Assembly: GCA_034190085.1 (NCBI GenBank) | Contig: JAXHTS010000068.1 | Span: forward strand, 80,322 to 144,321 | Length of the DNA: 64,000 nucleotides | Origin: Spirochaetota bacterium | Lineage (GTDB): Bacteria > Spirochaetota > UBA4802 > JAFGDQ01 | Direction: 5' to 3' | In this document: one piece after another, positions 49,404-58,795 of the stretch | Position numbering within the stretch: position 1 is the stretch's first letter | Layout of the letters: every line of letters starts with the position of its first letter | Program-made: the position numbers and the translations under genes | The notes under the pieces: model-generated | The model's database searches: none | Told to the model about the DNA's origin: nothing | What the model saw: only the letters and a program-made list of their open reading frames with translations

Positions 49404-50876
49404 ATGAAATTGATTGTAAAGAAGAAAGATGATTTCTCGAACTCAGATGTAGTCGTAATATTTTTAACAGAGGGATATAGAAATAATATAGAAAAAGATA
49501 TCCCATCAGAATTTTCATTTATTACTGAGAGAGTAGATCTCTCCTTTTTTATGGGCAAATCATCTGAAGTGCTATTCCTGCCTTTTATAGATTTTCCAAA
49601 CATAATTATCATTGGTATTGGGAAGGAGGAAGAGATAAACAGTGAATCATTAAGGAATAGCTCAAGCGATATTGTTAAGATATGTAAAAACAAAAATGTA
49701 AAAGCTGTTAGTGTGTTGCTGCCTTTATTAACAAAACTGACTCAGCAGAGTATTTTATCATCAATAGCTGAGGGATTATATCTGTCGAATTATAATTTTG
49801 ATAAATATAAATCAAAGGAGGATGATGCCAACAAATTGCTTGATAAGGCTTTTTTCTACTTTGACACAAGGGAGATAGCCGTATCAATTCTGAAAGATAT
49901 TGAAATATCATGTGAGAACACCATCCTTTGCAGAGATATGATAAACGAAACCAGTGATAAAACGAATCCCGTAGAAATAGCTAAAGTGGCTAAAGGTCTA
50001 TCGAAAATAAATGGAATTACATGTGAGGTATATGGAAGACAGGAGATTGAGAAGATGAAGATGGGTCTCATCCTTGCAGTTAGTCGTGGCAGTGTCCATC
50101 CACCTCAATTGGTTGTATTAAAATATAAGGGCAATCCGAAAAGTAAGAAGTCCATAGCAATTGTTGGCAAAGGGATCACCTTTGATTCCGGTGGGATGAA
50201 TCTGAAATCTTCATCTCATATTGAAGACATGAGATGCGACATGTCAGGCGCTGCTGCGTGCATTTATACCATAAAGGCAGCAGCAGAGATGAAAATTAAA
50301 AAGAATATTTTTGCTATAATTCCTCTTTGTGAAAATATGATAAGCAACACAGCATACAGACCAGGGGATGTCTTTTATGCCTACAATGGGAAGAGTGTAG
50401 AGATTGGAAATACAGACGCAGAGGGGAGGTTGATACTTGCGGATGCGCTTGCCTATACAGAGGAAAAATTAAAACCTGATTATATTATTGATATTGCAAC
50501 CCTTACTGGGGCGTGTTTAGTCTGCTTCGGTGAGACAATAGCAGGCTTGTTGACAAATAATGATAATCTTGCAGAAATAGTCTGTAAAGCAGGGGAGGAG
50601 ACTGGTGATAGGGCATGGAGGTTGCCTCTTTATAAAGAATTTGATGAGGAGATGAAGTCAGATATCGCTGATATAAAAAATATATCCTCCAACAGGAATG
50701 CTGGAACCATAATGGGAGCGGTTTTTCTGAAAAGCTTTATACAAAAGACCTACTGGGCCCATATCGATATCGCTGGTACGGCATGGTATTCAAAACAGAG
50801 GGGGTATAGGCCCAAGTATGCCACTGGTTTTGGGGTGAGATTGTTTTTGGAAATGATAAAAGGTTTGGATTTTTAA
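49404..50876 (+). CDS. pepA: Leucyl aminopeptidase (M17)
   Basis: 490 aa. The N-terminal macro-like domain is diverged. The C-terminal catalytic domain has the metal and active-site motifs VGKGITFDSGGMNLK, MRCDMSGAAAC and the signature EIGNTDAEGRLILADALAY. Cytoplasmic hexameric zinc/manganese aminopeptidase; some homologs also bind DNA. It is followed by lpxK after ~20 bases and is likely co-transcribed. Confidence 0.95.
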   Translation: MKLIVKKKDDFSNSDVVVIFLTEGYRNNIEKDIPSEFSFITERVDLSFFMGKSSEVLFLPFIDFPNIIIIGIGKEEEINSESLRNSSSDIVKICKNKNVKAVSVLLPLLTKLTQQSILSSIAEGLYLSNYNFDKYKSKEDDANKLLDKAFFYFDTREIAVSILKDIEISCENTILCRDMINETSDKTNPVEIAKVAKGLSKINGITCEVYGRQEIEKMKMGLILAVSRGSVHPPQLVVLKYKGNPKSKKSIAIVGKGITFDSGGMNLKSSSHIEDMRCDMSGAAACIYTIKAAAEMKIKKNIFAIIPLCENMISNTAYRPGDVFYAYNGKSVEIGNTDAEGRLILADALAYTEEKLKPDYIIDIATLTGACLVCFGETIAGLLTNNDNLAEIVCKAGEETGDRAWRLPLYKEFDEEMKSDIADIKNISSNRNAGTIMGAVFLKSFIQKTYWAHIDIAGTAWYSKQRGYRPKYATGFGVRLFLEMIKGLDF

Positions 50877-50897
50877 CGGACAATTTTTGGTTTGTTT

Positions 50898-52001
50898 ATG
50901 CAGATGAGAATATTTCGTCTGACGCTGGGTGATCGTGTGACGATGCTTCAAAGGTATATCAGCTTTCTATGCAGATATTTTAGATTCTTCTTGATGCCCC
51001 TGATTCCACTATATTTAGCAATATTCTATATAAAAAAAATGCTAAGCCATCCTCAGGCCTCTGGAATGCCTGTAATATGTATCGGGAATATTACAGTTGG
51101 AGGCACTGGAAAGACGCCCGCGGTTATGCAGATTGTCAAACTTTTAGAAGAAGAGGAATACAAGCCTGCTATTGTGAGCAGAGGATACAGGGGTTCAAGA
51201 TCGAAAGTCGGAGCGATCGTTTGTGATGGCGCCAAAATTCTGTTAAATCCGGAGGAATCAGGAGATGAATCCTATCTTATGGCATTGAGATTGAAGAATA
51301 TACCAATAGCGATTGGACACAACCGCTTAAGTGTTGTTCTGAGACTAATGCGTGGATATGATATCGATGTGATAATTATGGATGATGGAATTCAAAATAA
51401 TTCGATCTATAAAGAAATATCTATTATTACAATTGATGCCACAAATCCCTTTGGGAATGGGCTTATATTACCTGCTGGAGATTTGCGGGAGCCAAAATCT
51501 GCTCTAAAAAGAGCTGATCTTATACTCATCACTAAATCCGATCTCATCTCTGAAATCAGACTAAAGGAGCTTGAAAAGAGGATTAAGCGGATTTCAGCAG
51601 GTTGCATGATATTCAAATCAAAATATAAAATATCGGAGATATATAGGATTGATGATAATGATTTCAGATATCCGGTTTCAGCCATTTCTGACAAAAGAGT
51701 CTTACTCATAACTGCTATTGGGAATCCAGAGGCTTTTCTAAAAACAGTAATAAAGTATAAACCTGATGTGGTGAGACTTCTTCCTTTCCCAGACCATTAT
51801 AATTATACTGAGAGGGATTGTGATAGGTTTGTTAAGGAATCTAATTATTACGATTATGTGCTTGTAACGGAAAAGGATTATGTAAAGATGAAGAAATATC
51901 ATCTTAACCCTAAGTTCTTTGTATTGCCGATATCAGTTGCCTTCGAATATGAACCTCTATTCAGGAAGCATCTTTTACATAGACTCTCAGAAATGAAATA
52001 A
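50898..52001 (+). CDS. lpxK: Tetraacyldisaccharide 4'-kinase
   Basis: About 367 aa. A hydrophobic N-terminal anchor is followed by VICIGNITVGGTGKTPAVMQ (P-loop), AIVSRGYRGS, the DDGIQN motif and ITKSDL. It phosphorylates the lipid A precursor at the 4' position on the inner membrane, which shows that the organism makes lipid A. ATG 50898 or 50904 is likely (a TTG at 50892 is also in frame); no clear SD is seen. Confidence 0.95.
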   Translation: MQMRIFRLTLGDRVTMLQRYISFLCRYFRFFLMPLIPLYLAIFYIKKMLSHPQASGMPVICIGNITVGGTGKTPAVMQIVKLLEEEEYKPAIVSRGYRGSRSKVGAIVCDGAKILLNPEESGDESYLMALRLKNIPIAIGHNRLSVVLRLMRGYDIDVIIMDDGIQNNSIYKEISIITIDATNPFGNGLILPAGDLREPKSALKRADLILITKSDLISEIRLKELEKRIKRISAGCMIFKSKYKISEIYRIDDNDFRYPVSAISDKRVLLITAIGNPEAFLKTVIKYKPDVVRLLPFPDHYNYTERDCDRFVKESNYYDYVLVTEKDYVKMKKYHLNPKFFVLPISVAFEYEPLFRKHLLHRLSEMK

Positions 52002-52142
52002 ATCTTGACTTCCCTTAAAGGACTAATATTGTCGTAACAAAATTTCATATAGATAATAGGATTTATATGGCAAAAGGTATGGGTGCTATTATTATATTTT
52101 GTTTAAATTTCATATAGAATATATGCGAGGTGAATTATAAAG

Positions 52143-52553
52143 ATGTCGAACGATTGTATATTTTGTAAAATAATAGATGGCGACCTCCCATCACATAAAG
52201 TATATGAGGATAAAGATGTCACAGCATTTTTGGATATCTTCCCAGTTTCCAGGGGTCACACAGTTGTTGTGCCGAGAATCCATTGTCTCAACTTCCTTGA
52301 TTTCCCTGATGATAAGATAGAGGTGTATTTTACGGTATTAAAAAAATTAACAGTTGAGTTGAAGGGAAAGCTTGGGGCAGATGGTGTAAATATTCTTCAG
52401 AATAATTTTACAGCAGCTGGACAGTTGGTTAATCATATGCACTTCCATATCATTCCGCGTTGGGATGATGATGGAGCGTTGAAGCTGATACAAACGAAAA
52501 AACAGGCTAAACCTGAAGAACTGAAGGAGATACTTGAAAGTATTGTAGATTGA
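52143..52553 (+). CDS. HIT-family nucleotide-binding protein
   Basis: A 136-aa HIT protein: DCIFCKIIDGDLPSHKVYED at the start with the zinc-type Cys pair, and the histidine triad NHMHFHIIPRW. It resembles HinT-like purine phosphoramidases/nucleotide hydrolases. GAGGTGA lies 11 bases before the ATG. It lies ~140 bases after lpxK and converges with the LigD-like gene. Confidence 0.94.
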   Translation: MSNDCIFCKIIDGDLPSHKVYEDKDVTAFLDIFPVSRGHTVVVPRIHCLNFLDFPDDKIEVYFTVLKKLTVELKGKLGADGVNILQNNFTAAGQLVNHMHFHIIPRWDDDGALKLIQTKKQAKPEELKEILESIVD

Positions 52554-52587
52554 TGAATACTATTTGCTCATTCAAGGATTTTCAACT

Positions 52588-52605
52588 CTCCCTCAGTAGA
52601 GGGAG
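52588..52605. terminator. Possible terminator hairpin
   Basis: CTCCCTC / GAGGGAG with a 4-base loop, between the convergent HIT and phosphoesterase genes. No clear U-tract directly follows on either strand, so the assignment is moderate. Confidence 0.45.
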
Positions 52606-52709
52606 TGGGCCTGTATTTCATTTTATGGGAAATAACGAGTATATAATTTATCCAAATCCTAAAGCTTAATAATTTTGCACCAATTTGTTGGATTTATCTT
52701 ATGTCCCCC

Positions 52710-53075
52710 TTAGCTTTGATCTATTGAGAAATAGCAAATGGAGTAGATATTCTGTTCAATGTTTTTAATAAGGATTTTCCCATTTAGCATCCTTCCATAA
52801 AGGGTAATCTCAATCCTTTCGTTATTAAATGAGATCGCCTCATAATTGCCTGAATCAAAGATGCTGACATTCCCCCTATTGCTACTTAACGCTCCCTCAA
52901 AGGAAAGATACTCCTTTCTGTGATTTTGAATCCTCTCAACCTCAATCATTTCGCCTTTCAAGAGAGACATAATCTTATCTGTAGAGACATGCCAAGTCAA
53001 TAGAGACTTGCCATATTCTATCATAAGGTCATAGTGATCTGTCCCATTTGTATGATGAAGGATTACAAATTTCAT
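52710..53075 (-). CDS. Stand-alone LigD-type 3'-phosphoesterase domain protein
   Basis: A 121-aa single domain. MKFVILHHTNGTDHYDLMIE carries the conserved His, His and Asp of the LigD phosphoesterase (H..x..HYD), followed by LLTWHV. The Arg two residues after the Asp, found in classical LigD, is Met here, as in some stand-alone homologs. The family removes 3'-phosphates and 3'-ribonucleotides from nucleic acid ends. Its ATG overlaps the stop of RNase R by 4 bases. No DNA ligase D or Ku gene is adjacent. Confidence 0.7.
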   Translation of the reverse strand: MKFVILHHTNGTDHYDLMIEYGKSLLTWHVSTDKIMSLLKGEMIEVERIQNHRKEYLSFEGALSSNRGNVSIFDSGNYEAISFNNERIEITLYGRMLNGKILIKNIEQNIYSICYFSIDQS

Positions 53076-55150
53076 ATAACATCAAAATCTATTCTCATAG
53101 TATCGACATTTACATCCATCAACCTAACTCGAAGTGTATCCCCAAGCCTGAATCTCTTGCCAAGCCTTTTCCCAACAACTATAAATTCATCCTCTTTAAC
53201 AAGGTAATAATCATCTGTAAGATATCTTAATGGAACCATCCCCTCAATCGGTTTATCCGCTAGGGTAACATAAAATCCCATCTCAGCAATACCACTGATT
53301 ATCGCGTTAAATTTTTCGCCGATTCGATTGCTCATCAATCTGCATGACAGAAGTTTTATAAGGTCTCTCTCAGCGCTCTGAGCAATTCTCTCCATCTCCG
53401 AACTCTTTTCGCCAATAATCTTAAGCTCATCAATATTATATAGTGATGGGGATTTTTCGATGTAGCTTAAAAGGCAACGATGCACAATTAGATCTGGATA
53501 TCTTCGAATAGGTGATGTAAAATGAGTATAATCCCTGAATCCCAATCCAAAATGACCAAGGGGCTTTACTCCATAATATGCCTGCATAAAGGATTTCAGG
53601 ATAACAAAGTTTACAACCTGCTCATATTCCTTTCCTGCAACATCGTCGATTATCCTTTGGATTACTATTCCAATATTATCTGATTCCTTAAGCATCAGGT
53701 TAAGAGACCTTAAGAAATTTTTTAAGTATAACAATTTTTCATCACTTATGCTCTCATGGACCCTGTATAATGTTGGGATATCGTTGTCCCTTAGAGTCCT
53801 TGATACGACCTCATTGGCGCTAAGCATAAACTCTTCAATAATAACATGACTCTTCAATCTATGGGAATAATCTATATCCCTGACGTCATCCACACTGCAG
53901 TTAATCTTAATATCCTCCAGAGATAGATCTATGCGACCCTCAGACCTCCTAATCTGTCTCAGCATCACCGCTAGTGTGTACATCCCCTGTAATAGTGTCC
54001 CCAATTGGGTTTTCTTGTTTTGTTGAATAATCTTGTCAACCTCTTCATAGGTTAATCTTTTATTTACAATAATCAATCCCCTATGATAATGGATATTTAT
54101 CTGCTTGCCATTTTTATCAAACACAATTTCTACAGAGAGTGCAAATCTCTCCTCACCCTCTCTAAGGGAACAAAGATTGTTGGATAGGATTTCGGGAAGC
54201 ATGGGAATAACATGATTGCTGAGATAAAAACTATTGCCGCGTTTTTGTGCTTCTAGGTCCAGTTCTCCATCTTTTTTGATAAAGAAGGAGACGTCAGCGA
54301 TATGAATATAGAGCTTATATTCGTTTTGAGAGGTTTCCAGCGATATTGCATCATCGAAGTCCTTAGCATCCTCTCCATCGATGGTAATAGTAAAAAGCCC
54401 CCTATAGTCTTTCCTCTTTATTGATCTATCCTGATGAATATATTCGGAAATATTACTCAATTCCTCATAATTCCTATGAGGCCCTGGGAGAGAATGCTTC
54501 AATATGATTCTTTGGACATCATGTTCTTCATCTGAAGATAACAATTTTTCAATTGAACACATAGGATGTTTAGAACTCGAATCTTTCAGCATTTTTACTA
54601 TTGCATAGTCGCCTATCTCTGGTTCTTTATCATGCCTCTTATAACAGGCCTCTGGTTCACCCTTTGTGTCTAGTAGTTGAAAATGGATATTTCCCCTTGT
54701 TTTATTTATTACCCTCGCAAAATAGACATCTTTATTTCTATTTAGGATGCTTTTAATTTGACCAAAGAATAAACCCCTCTTGAATTCTATTATTTCAGCC
54801 TTTACGAGATCATTGTTATGAGCCCTATTCATGAAATCCCTTTTAATAATAATCTCTCTCTCATCTTCTGTTATTAAAATTCCGTTTCCACTATTATTGA
54901 TCTTTATAATACCCTTGAGAATAAAACTTGGGGATTTAACATAACTCTTTTTATGTTTATATATATATCCAATAGAGACAAGTGCTTGAAGCACTTGGGT
55001 TATTTTATTAACATCATTACCTTTAATATGCTTCTTTTTCCCTTTTTTTTTGGTTTTTATATTAATTAATTTTTTAATGAGGTGATTGACGGTAAATGGG
55101 GTAGATAAACTCTTAATGTAGGAGATTATTGTCTTAGAGGAGATGGGCAT
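53072..55150 (-). CDS. rnr: Ribonuclease R
   Basis: A 692-aa 3'-to-5' exoribonuclease. It has an N-terminal winged-helix/cold-shock-like region with a basic stretch (KTKKKGKKKHIKG). The RNB domain has ITIDGEDAKDFDDAISLE, VIPMLPEILSNNLCSLREGE, MQAYYGVKPLGHFGLGFRDY and FTSPIRRYPDLIVHR. A C-terminal S1 domain ends the protein (NAIISGIAEMGFYVTL). It degrades structured RNA and takes part in RNA quality control. It lies in an operon: 22 bases after the coiled-coil gene, and overlapping the phosphoesterase gene. Confidence 0.96.
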   Translation of the reverse strand: MPISSKTIISYIKSLSTPFTVNHLIKKLINIKTKKKGKKKHIKGNDVNKITQVLQALVSIGYIYKHKKSYVKSPSFILKGIIKINNSGNGILITEDEREIIIKRDFMNRAHNNDLVKAEIIEFKRGLFFGQIKSILNRNKDVYFARVINKTRGNIHFQLLDTKGEPEACYKRHDKEPEIGDYAIVKMLKDSSSKHPMCSIEKLLSSDEEHDVQRIILKHSLPGPHRNYEELSNISEYIHQDRSIKRKDYRGLFTITIDGEDAKDFDDAISLETSQNEYKLYIHIADVSFFIKKDGELDLEAQKRGNSFYLSNHVIPMLPEILSNNLCSLREGEERFALSVEIVFDKNGKQINIHYHRGLIIVNKRLTYEEVDKIIQQNKKTQLGTLLQGMYTLAVMLRQIRRSEGRIDLSLEDIKINCSVDDVRDIDYSHRLKSHVIIEEFMLSANEVVSRTLRDNDIPTLYRVHESISDEKLLYLKNFLRSLNLMLKESDNIGIVIQRIIDDVAGKEYEQVVNFVILKSFMQAYYGVKPLGHFGLGFRDYTHFTSPIRRYPDLIVHRCLLSYIEKSPSLYNIDELKIIGEKSSEMERIAQSAERDLIKLLSCRLMSNRIGEKFNAIISGIAEMGFYVTLADKPIEGMVPLRYLTDDYYLVKEDEFIVVGKRLGKRFRLGDTLRVRLMDVNVDTMRIDFDVI

Positions 55151-55172
55151 GCTTAGGTATGCTTACAGATAT

Positions 55173-55535
55173 TTATGGATTGATATCATCTATTTTGTTT
55201 TCAGTCTTGTTGTTAATAGAATCATTGACATCTGGTTTTGCTTCTTTTCTAATTTCATTAATTTCTTCTCTTTTCGTTTGAATAGCCCTCCTGTATTCCC
55301 TGATTTTCTCCGCATGTTCACCTATAAATTGATCACTTGAATCAAATGAGGTTGTTCCACTATCCATTTTTTCTATAATATATTCACCGATCTTCTTTTG
55401 AGTTTTTTCAATATCATCTTCAGACCGTTTAATATCTACAGTTAGTTTTGCTATTTTTGAATATCTTTCCGTGCCCCTTACAACCCTATCGCTGAGGTTT
55501 AAAATCATTTGGCCTGCATTTTTAATCATACTCAT
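55173..55535 (-). CDS. Small coiled-coil protein
   Basis: A 120-aa hydrophilic protein with a long helical coiled-coil core (residues ~25-100) and an acidic, Asn-rich tail. No signal peptide, membrane segment or known motif. AGGAGA lies 4-7 bases before the ATG. It is the first gene of the RNase R operon and may act with it, but this is only by position. A strong hairpin lies upstream. Confidence 0.6.
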   Translation of the reverse strand: MSMIKNAGQMILNLSDRVVRGTERYSKIAKLTVDIKRSEDDIEKTQKKIGEYIIEKMDSGTTSFDSSDQFIGEHAEKIREYRRAIQTKREEINEIRKEAKPDVNDSINNKTENKIDDINP

Positions 55536-55583
55536 AAGATTCTCCTGAATTCATATTGTCGATTTCTTTAGGTATAATTTAGC

Positions 55584-55627
55584 CATTTACATATAAATCA
55601 ACCTTGAATTTGATTTATATGTAAATG
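55584..55627. repeat. Perfect 18-bp inverted repeat upstream of the RNase R operon
   Basis: Arms CATTTACATATAAATCAA (55584-55601) and TTGATTTATATGTAAATG (55610-55627) with an 8-base loop, 48-92 bases upstream of the coiled-coil gene start. AT-rich but perfect. It could be an operator or a 5'-UTR hairpin. Confidence 0.7.
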
Positions 55628-56045
55628 TTGATTTTGTCAATAATAAATATTGATTATTTCTAAATTAGCATGAAACAGAATATCGGGAGAATTCCTACTT
55701 GTTATGATTAAGATAGGCGTCTTTAATTGACAATTGGTCTAATCACATCCTCGAGGTATTGAAGATGTGAAGAGTATATATAAAAAAAATAATTGCGAAT
55801 AATTAAATAGTTGCTTTTATTTGAATTTATATTTAATTTTGTGGAGAATTTGAAATTAACCCCTATGAATATTACATTGATTGTTAGGAGTAAGACAAGA
55901 TCATTCATATCTATTTGAATATGTGATTTGGAGTATACACTAATCCTAAGCAATGAGAGGGGAAGGGTGACTCTCTTTATTCAGTAATCACTTATTCAGT
56001 ATTGAGAAGGTGTAAATTACTTAATAGACAACAAAAAAATAATTT
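55628..56045. other. Divergent intergenic region
   Basis: About 420 AT-rich bases before the phosphofructokinase gene. A 76-codon minus-strand frame here lacks a ribosome site and looks like chance. Nothing else was recognised. Confidence 0.4.
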
Positions 56046-57236
56046 ATGAAACCAACGCATAAGAAAGTGGGGATTATCTTTTCAGGAGGTCCTGCACCAA
56101 GCGCTAATTCAGTAATATCAACTACAGCAATAAATTATTTAGAAAATAAAATACCTGTTATTGGAATTTTTTATGGATATGAGTTCATTCAGAATTTTGA
56201 TAAGGACAATCCGGTAATCACAAGGGATATTCATTATACAGAGATTGGCTACGAAATTACCCGGGTACGAAATGAAAGAGGAGTGTATCTCAAAACATCA
56301 AGAGCAAATCCTGGAAACGACATAAAGACAAGAGAGGATTTGACGAATTTGAAGAAAAATGAGAGGCTTCGAAATATAATTGATGCCTTTGATTATTTGG
56401 AAATTGGGGCATTAATATCCATAGGTGGTGATGATACTTTAAAAACGGCCAATTTCCTCCATCTCAGTGGTTTTCCAGTTATACATATACCAAAGACAAT
56501 AGATAATGACTACTATGGCATTCCCTGGACCTTCGGATACTGGACTGCTGTTGATACGGCCCAAAAAATAATGTTGAATATCAAGGCAGATGCACAAGCA
56601 ACAAATAGCTATTATATCGTTGAATTAATGGGAAGAAAAACGGGGTGGATTACATATGCTGCAGGGATTGCTTCTGAGGCAATAATGATGATCTCTGCAG
56701 AGGATATTGAGGAGGATACATTAAATGTAGATGTAATAGCCAATGAGATTGTAAACACTATTATTGACAGGGAGGAACATAAAAGACCCTATGGCGTTAT
56801 TGCGATTTCTGAGGGACTAGTCGATAAACTGCCTATAGGCTTGATTCCCAAAACAACAGACAGACATGGGAACATTCAATTGGGGAAGGCTAACATCGCT
56901 AGATTTATGGCCTTTAGGGTAGGAGAGATATATAGCGAGAGGACTGGGTCAGAAATAAAGATTACTTCTAAGCAGATAGGTTATGAGACAAGGGCCGCGG
57001 CCCCCATCAGTTTTGACGTTGTTTTAGCTGGAATGCTAGGATATGGAGCCTATAGATTCTATTCTGAGAATATGTTTGGGGTGATGGTTTCAGTTACAGA
57101 TAATTTTAATCTAAAAGCTGTCCCATTTGATGAATTAATAGATTCAAATACTCTGAAAACACGAATACGTGGAGTTCCAAAGGGAAGTGACTTTTATGCC
57201 TTAAAAGAGAGGCTTTCATTTAGAAGATTTATTTGA
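56046..57236 (+). CDS. 6-phosphofructokinase, PPi-type signature
   Basis: 396 aa. The phosphofructokinase fold has IIFSGGPAPSANSVI, ISIGGDDTLKTA, IPKTIDNDYYG and VELMGRKTGW. Residues Asp130 (GGDDT) and Lys150 (PKTIDND) replace the Gly pair (GGDGS, PGTIDND) of ATP-dependent enzymes; this pair marks PPi-dependent PFKs. It interconverts fructose-6-phosphate and fructose-1,6-bisphosphate reversibly, a role known in several spirochaetes. The N-terminal sequence starts the protein without a leader; no clear SD is visible. Confidence 0.9.
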   Translation: MKPTHKKVGIIFSGGPAPSANSVISTTAINYLENKIPVIGIFYGYEFIQNFDKDNPVITRDIHYTEIGYEITRVRNERGVYLKTSRANPGNDIKTREDLTNLKKNERLRNIIDAFDYLEIGALISIGGDDTLKTANFLHLSGFPVIHIPKTIDNDYYGIPWTFGYWTAVDTAQKIMLNIKADAQATNSYYIVELMGRKTGWITYAAGIASEAIMMISAEDIEEDTLNVDVIANEIVNTIIDREEHKRPYGVIAISEGLVDKLPIGLIPKTTDRHGNIQLGKANIARFMAFRVGEIYSERTGSEIKITSKQIGYETRAAAPISFDVVLAGMLGYGAYRFYSENMFGVMVSVTDNFNLKAVPFDELIDSNTLKTRIRGVPKGSDFYALKERLSFRRFI

Positions 57237-57284
57237 ATATCGCCTTTCACTTATAATAAAACAAATGTATTGGAGGTTTATATT

Positions 57285-57740
57285 ATGAAAAGGTTATTAA
57301 TAATTGGAATCAGCTTGCTTGCAGTCTTATCCTTAAGTTCATGTTCCAAAAATCCCAGTGATACTCTAGGGGATGTGCAGAATTTATATAAAGTAGACAA
57401 ACATGAGGAGGTAAAAGATTATTATACTGAGGGCAGCATCAAGGCCATGGAAGAGCTAAAAAAGCTAGTACCTGATTCCCAAAAAGGGGGAGTTGAAATT
57501 GATAAGAAGTTTGTGTCAGGAGCTATATGGGAGGTTATTGAAGAAAAAATTGATGGTGATATGGCAGAGATAAAGATAAAATATACTGATCATCCAGAAG
57601 AAAACATGAAGGGACTTGAGATTACGTATAATATGAAAAAAGAAAATGGCAGATGGAAAATAGATATGGAAAAGGAACTTAATGAGAGCATTAAAATGAT
57701 AAAAGGGATGAATGAAAAGATGAATTTTTTTAAACAATAA
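57285..57740 (+). CDS. Lipoprotein with DUF4878-like fold
   Basis: 151 aa from the ATG at 57285, with GGAGG 8 bases upstream. Signal peptide and lipobox MKRLLIIGISLLAVLSLSSC (Cys20). The mature domain resembles small SnoaL/DUF4878 modules (LYKVDKHEEVKDYYTEGSIK, NGRWKIDMEKEL). It probably sits in the periplasm or on the surface; function is unknown. It lies 48 bases after the phosphofructokinase gene. Confidence 0.75.
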   Translation: MKRLLIIGISLLAVLSLSSCSKNPSDTLGDVQNLYKVDKHEEVKDYYTEGSIKAMEELKKLVPDSQKGGVEIDKKFVSGAIWEVIEEKIDGDMAEIKIKYTDHPEENMKGLEITYNMKKENGRWKIDMEKELNESIKMIKGMNEKMNFFKQ

Positions 57741-57909
57741 AGCGAAATTTCATGTTAATGTGAGTAGAATTAATTAAAATGTTCATACTAAAAAATAATG
57801 GACAACCTTTCTTTCAGTATTTTTGTTATAATCTGATGGATATTCGTATTTATTTTTATCACAATCTCCTCAACATTTTTTAGTATTACGTTTAATTGAA
57901 GGGAATATC

Positions 57910-58347
57910 ATGATTATTGCCAAAGATGCAGTAGTAAGTATACATTATATACTAAGGGATTCTGATGGAAACGAATTAGAGAACACCTATGATGGTAGAC
58001 CATTTGAATTTGTTTTCGGCAAAGGAATGGTTATACCAGGTTTAGAAAAGTCTATAGAGGGTCTAAAAGCAGGTGATGAGAAGGACTTTGTTGTACCTCC
58101 TCAGGAGGGTTATGGGTTAAGGGATAAGAACCTTGTGATAAAATTACATCGCAAAGAATTACCGGATGATGATATTATCATTGGCAGGGAATTTAGAAAG
58201 GTTTTTTCAAATGGAGAGACAGAGATATATAAGATTACAGGATTCGTTGAAGATTGGGTCTATCTTGATAAAAATCATCCATTAGCTGGCATTGATCTAC
58301 ATTTTGAGGTTAGAATAATCGATGTTAGACCAGCTATTGCTAGTTAA
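57910..58347 (+). CDS. FKBP-type peptidyl-prolyl isomerase (SlyD-like)
   Basis: A 145-aa protein with the FKBP core split by an inserted flap: VSIHYILRDSDGNELENT, PFEFVFGKGMVIPGLEKSIE, VVPPQEGYGLRD and the terminal NHPLAGIDLHFEVRIIDVR. These mark the SlyD subgroup, which combines prolyl isomerase and chaperone functions. The His-rich metal tail of E. coli SlyD is absent. GAAGGGA lies just before the ATG. Confidence 0.92.
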   Translation: MIIAKDAVVSIHYILRDSDGNELENTYDGRPFEFVFGKGMVIPGLEKSIEGLKAGDEKDFVVPPQEGYGLRDKNLVIKLHRKELPDDDIIIGREFRKVFSNGETEIYKITGFVEDWVYLDKNHPLAGIDLHFEVRIIDVRPAIAS

Positions 58348-58372
58348 CAATAAATAATTTACCAATTGTTAA
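58344..58372. other. Weak inverted repeat after slyD-like gene
   Basis: TTAACAAT / ATTGTTAA with a 13-base loop overlapping the stop codon of the FKBP gene. It may serve as a weak terminator; the pairing is AT-only. Confidence 0.3.
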
Positions 58373-58795
58373 TCTTTACATCATAAGAAGCAAAGAAATT
58401 TGTGTGAAGATTAAATCTTATTACATTCTACAAAAATACTATAAATACTCTTTTTTTAAAAATTGATTGCCTAAACATTGAATTATAGTGTTAATGGTAA
58501 TATACAAATTATGTGAATTGGATTATTATTTTTTAATTTGCATAATAAAGAGCAACTCTACCTTGAAGTGATTTCTGAAGAAATTTATAGAAGAATATAA
58601 TCGGATTTGTAGAGCGAATTAACGATATAAAAGACTTTCTAAGAAATAATTTAATAACTATCATTCTGTTTTGTTAAAGGGGCGAACACTATAGCAAAGA
58701 TTTGTCATAATAGTGTAGGTTCATAAGGGGGGGAGTTCATTTTACACCTCAGGTGTATTTGAAATTTTCAAGAAAACATAGAGGAGAGGTGAGTT
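58373..58795. other. Intergenic region
   Basis: About 420 AT-rich bases with no gene, RNA or operator I can support. AGAGGTGAG directly precedes the next ATG. Confidence 0.4.

Noticed and set aside
55723..55953. Minus-strand 76-codon frame
   Set aside because: Very AT-rich, no ribosome site, composition of non-coding sequence.
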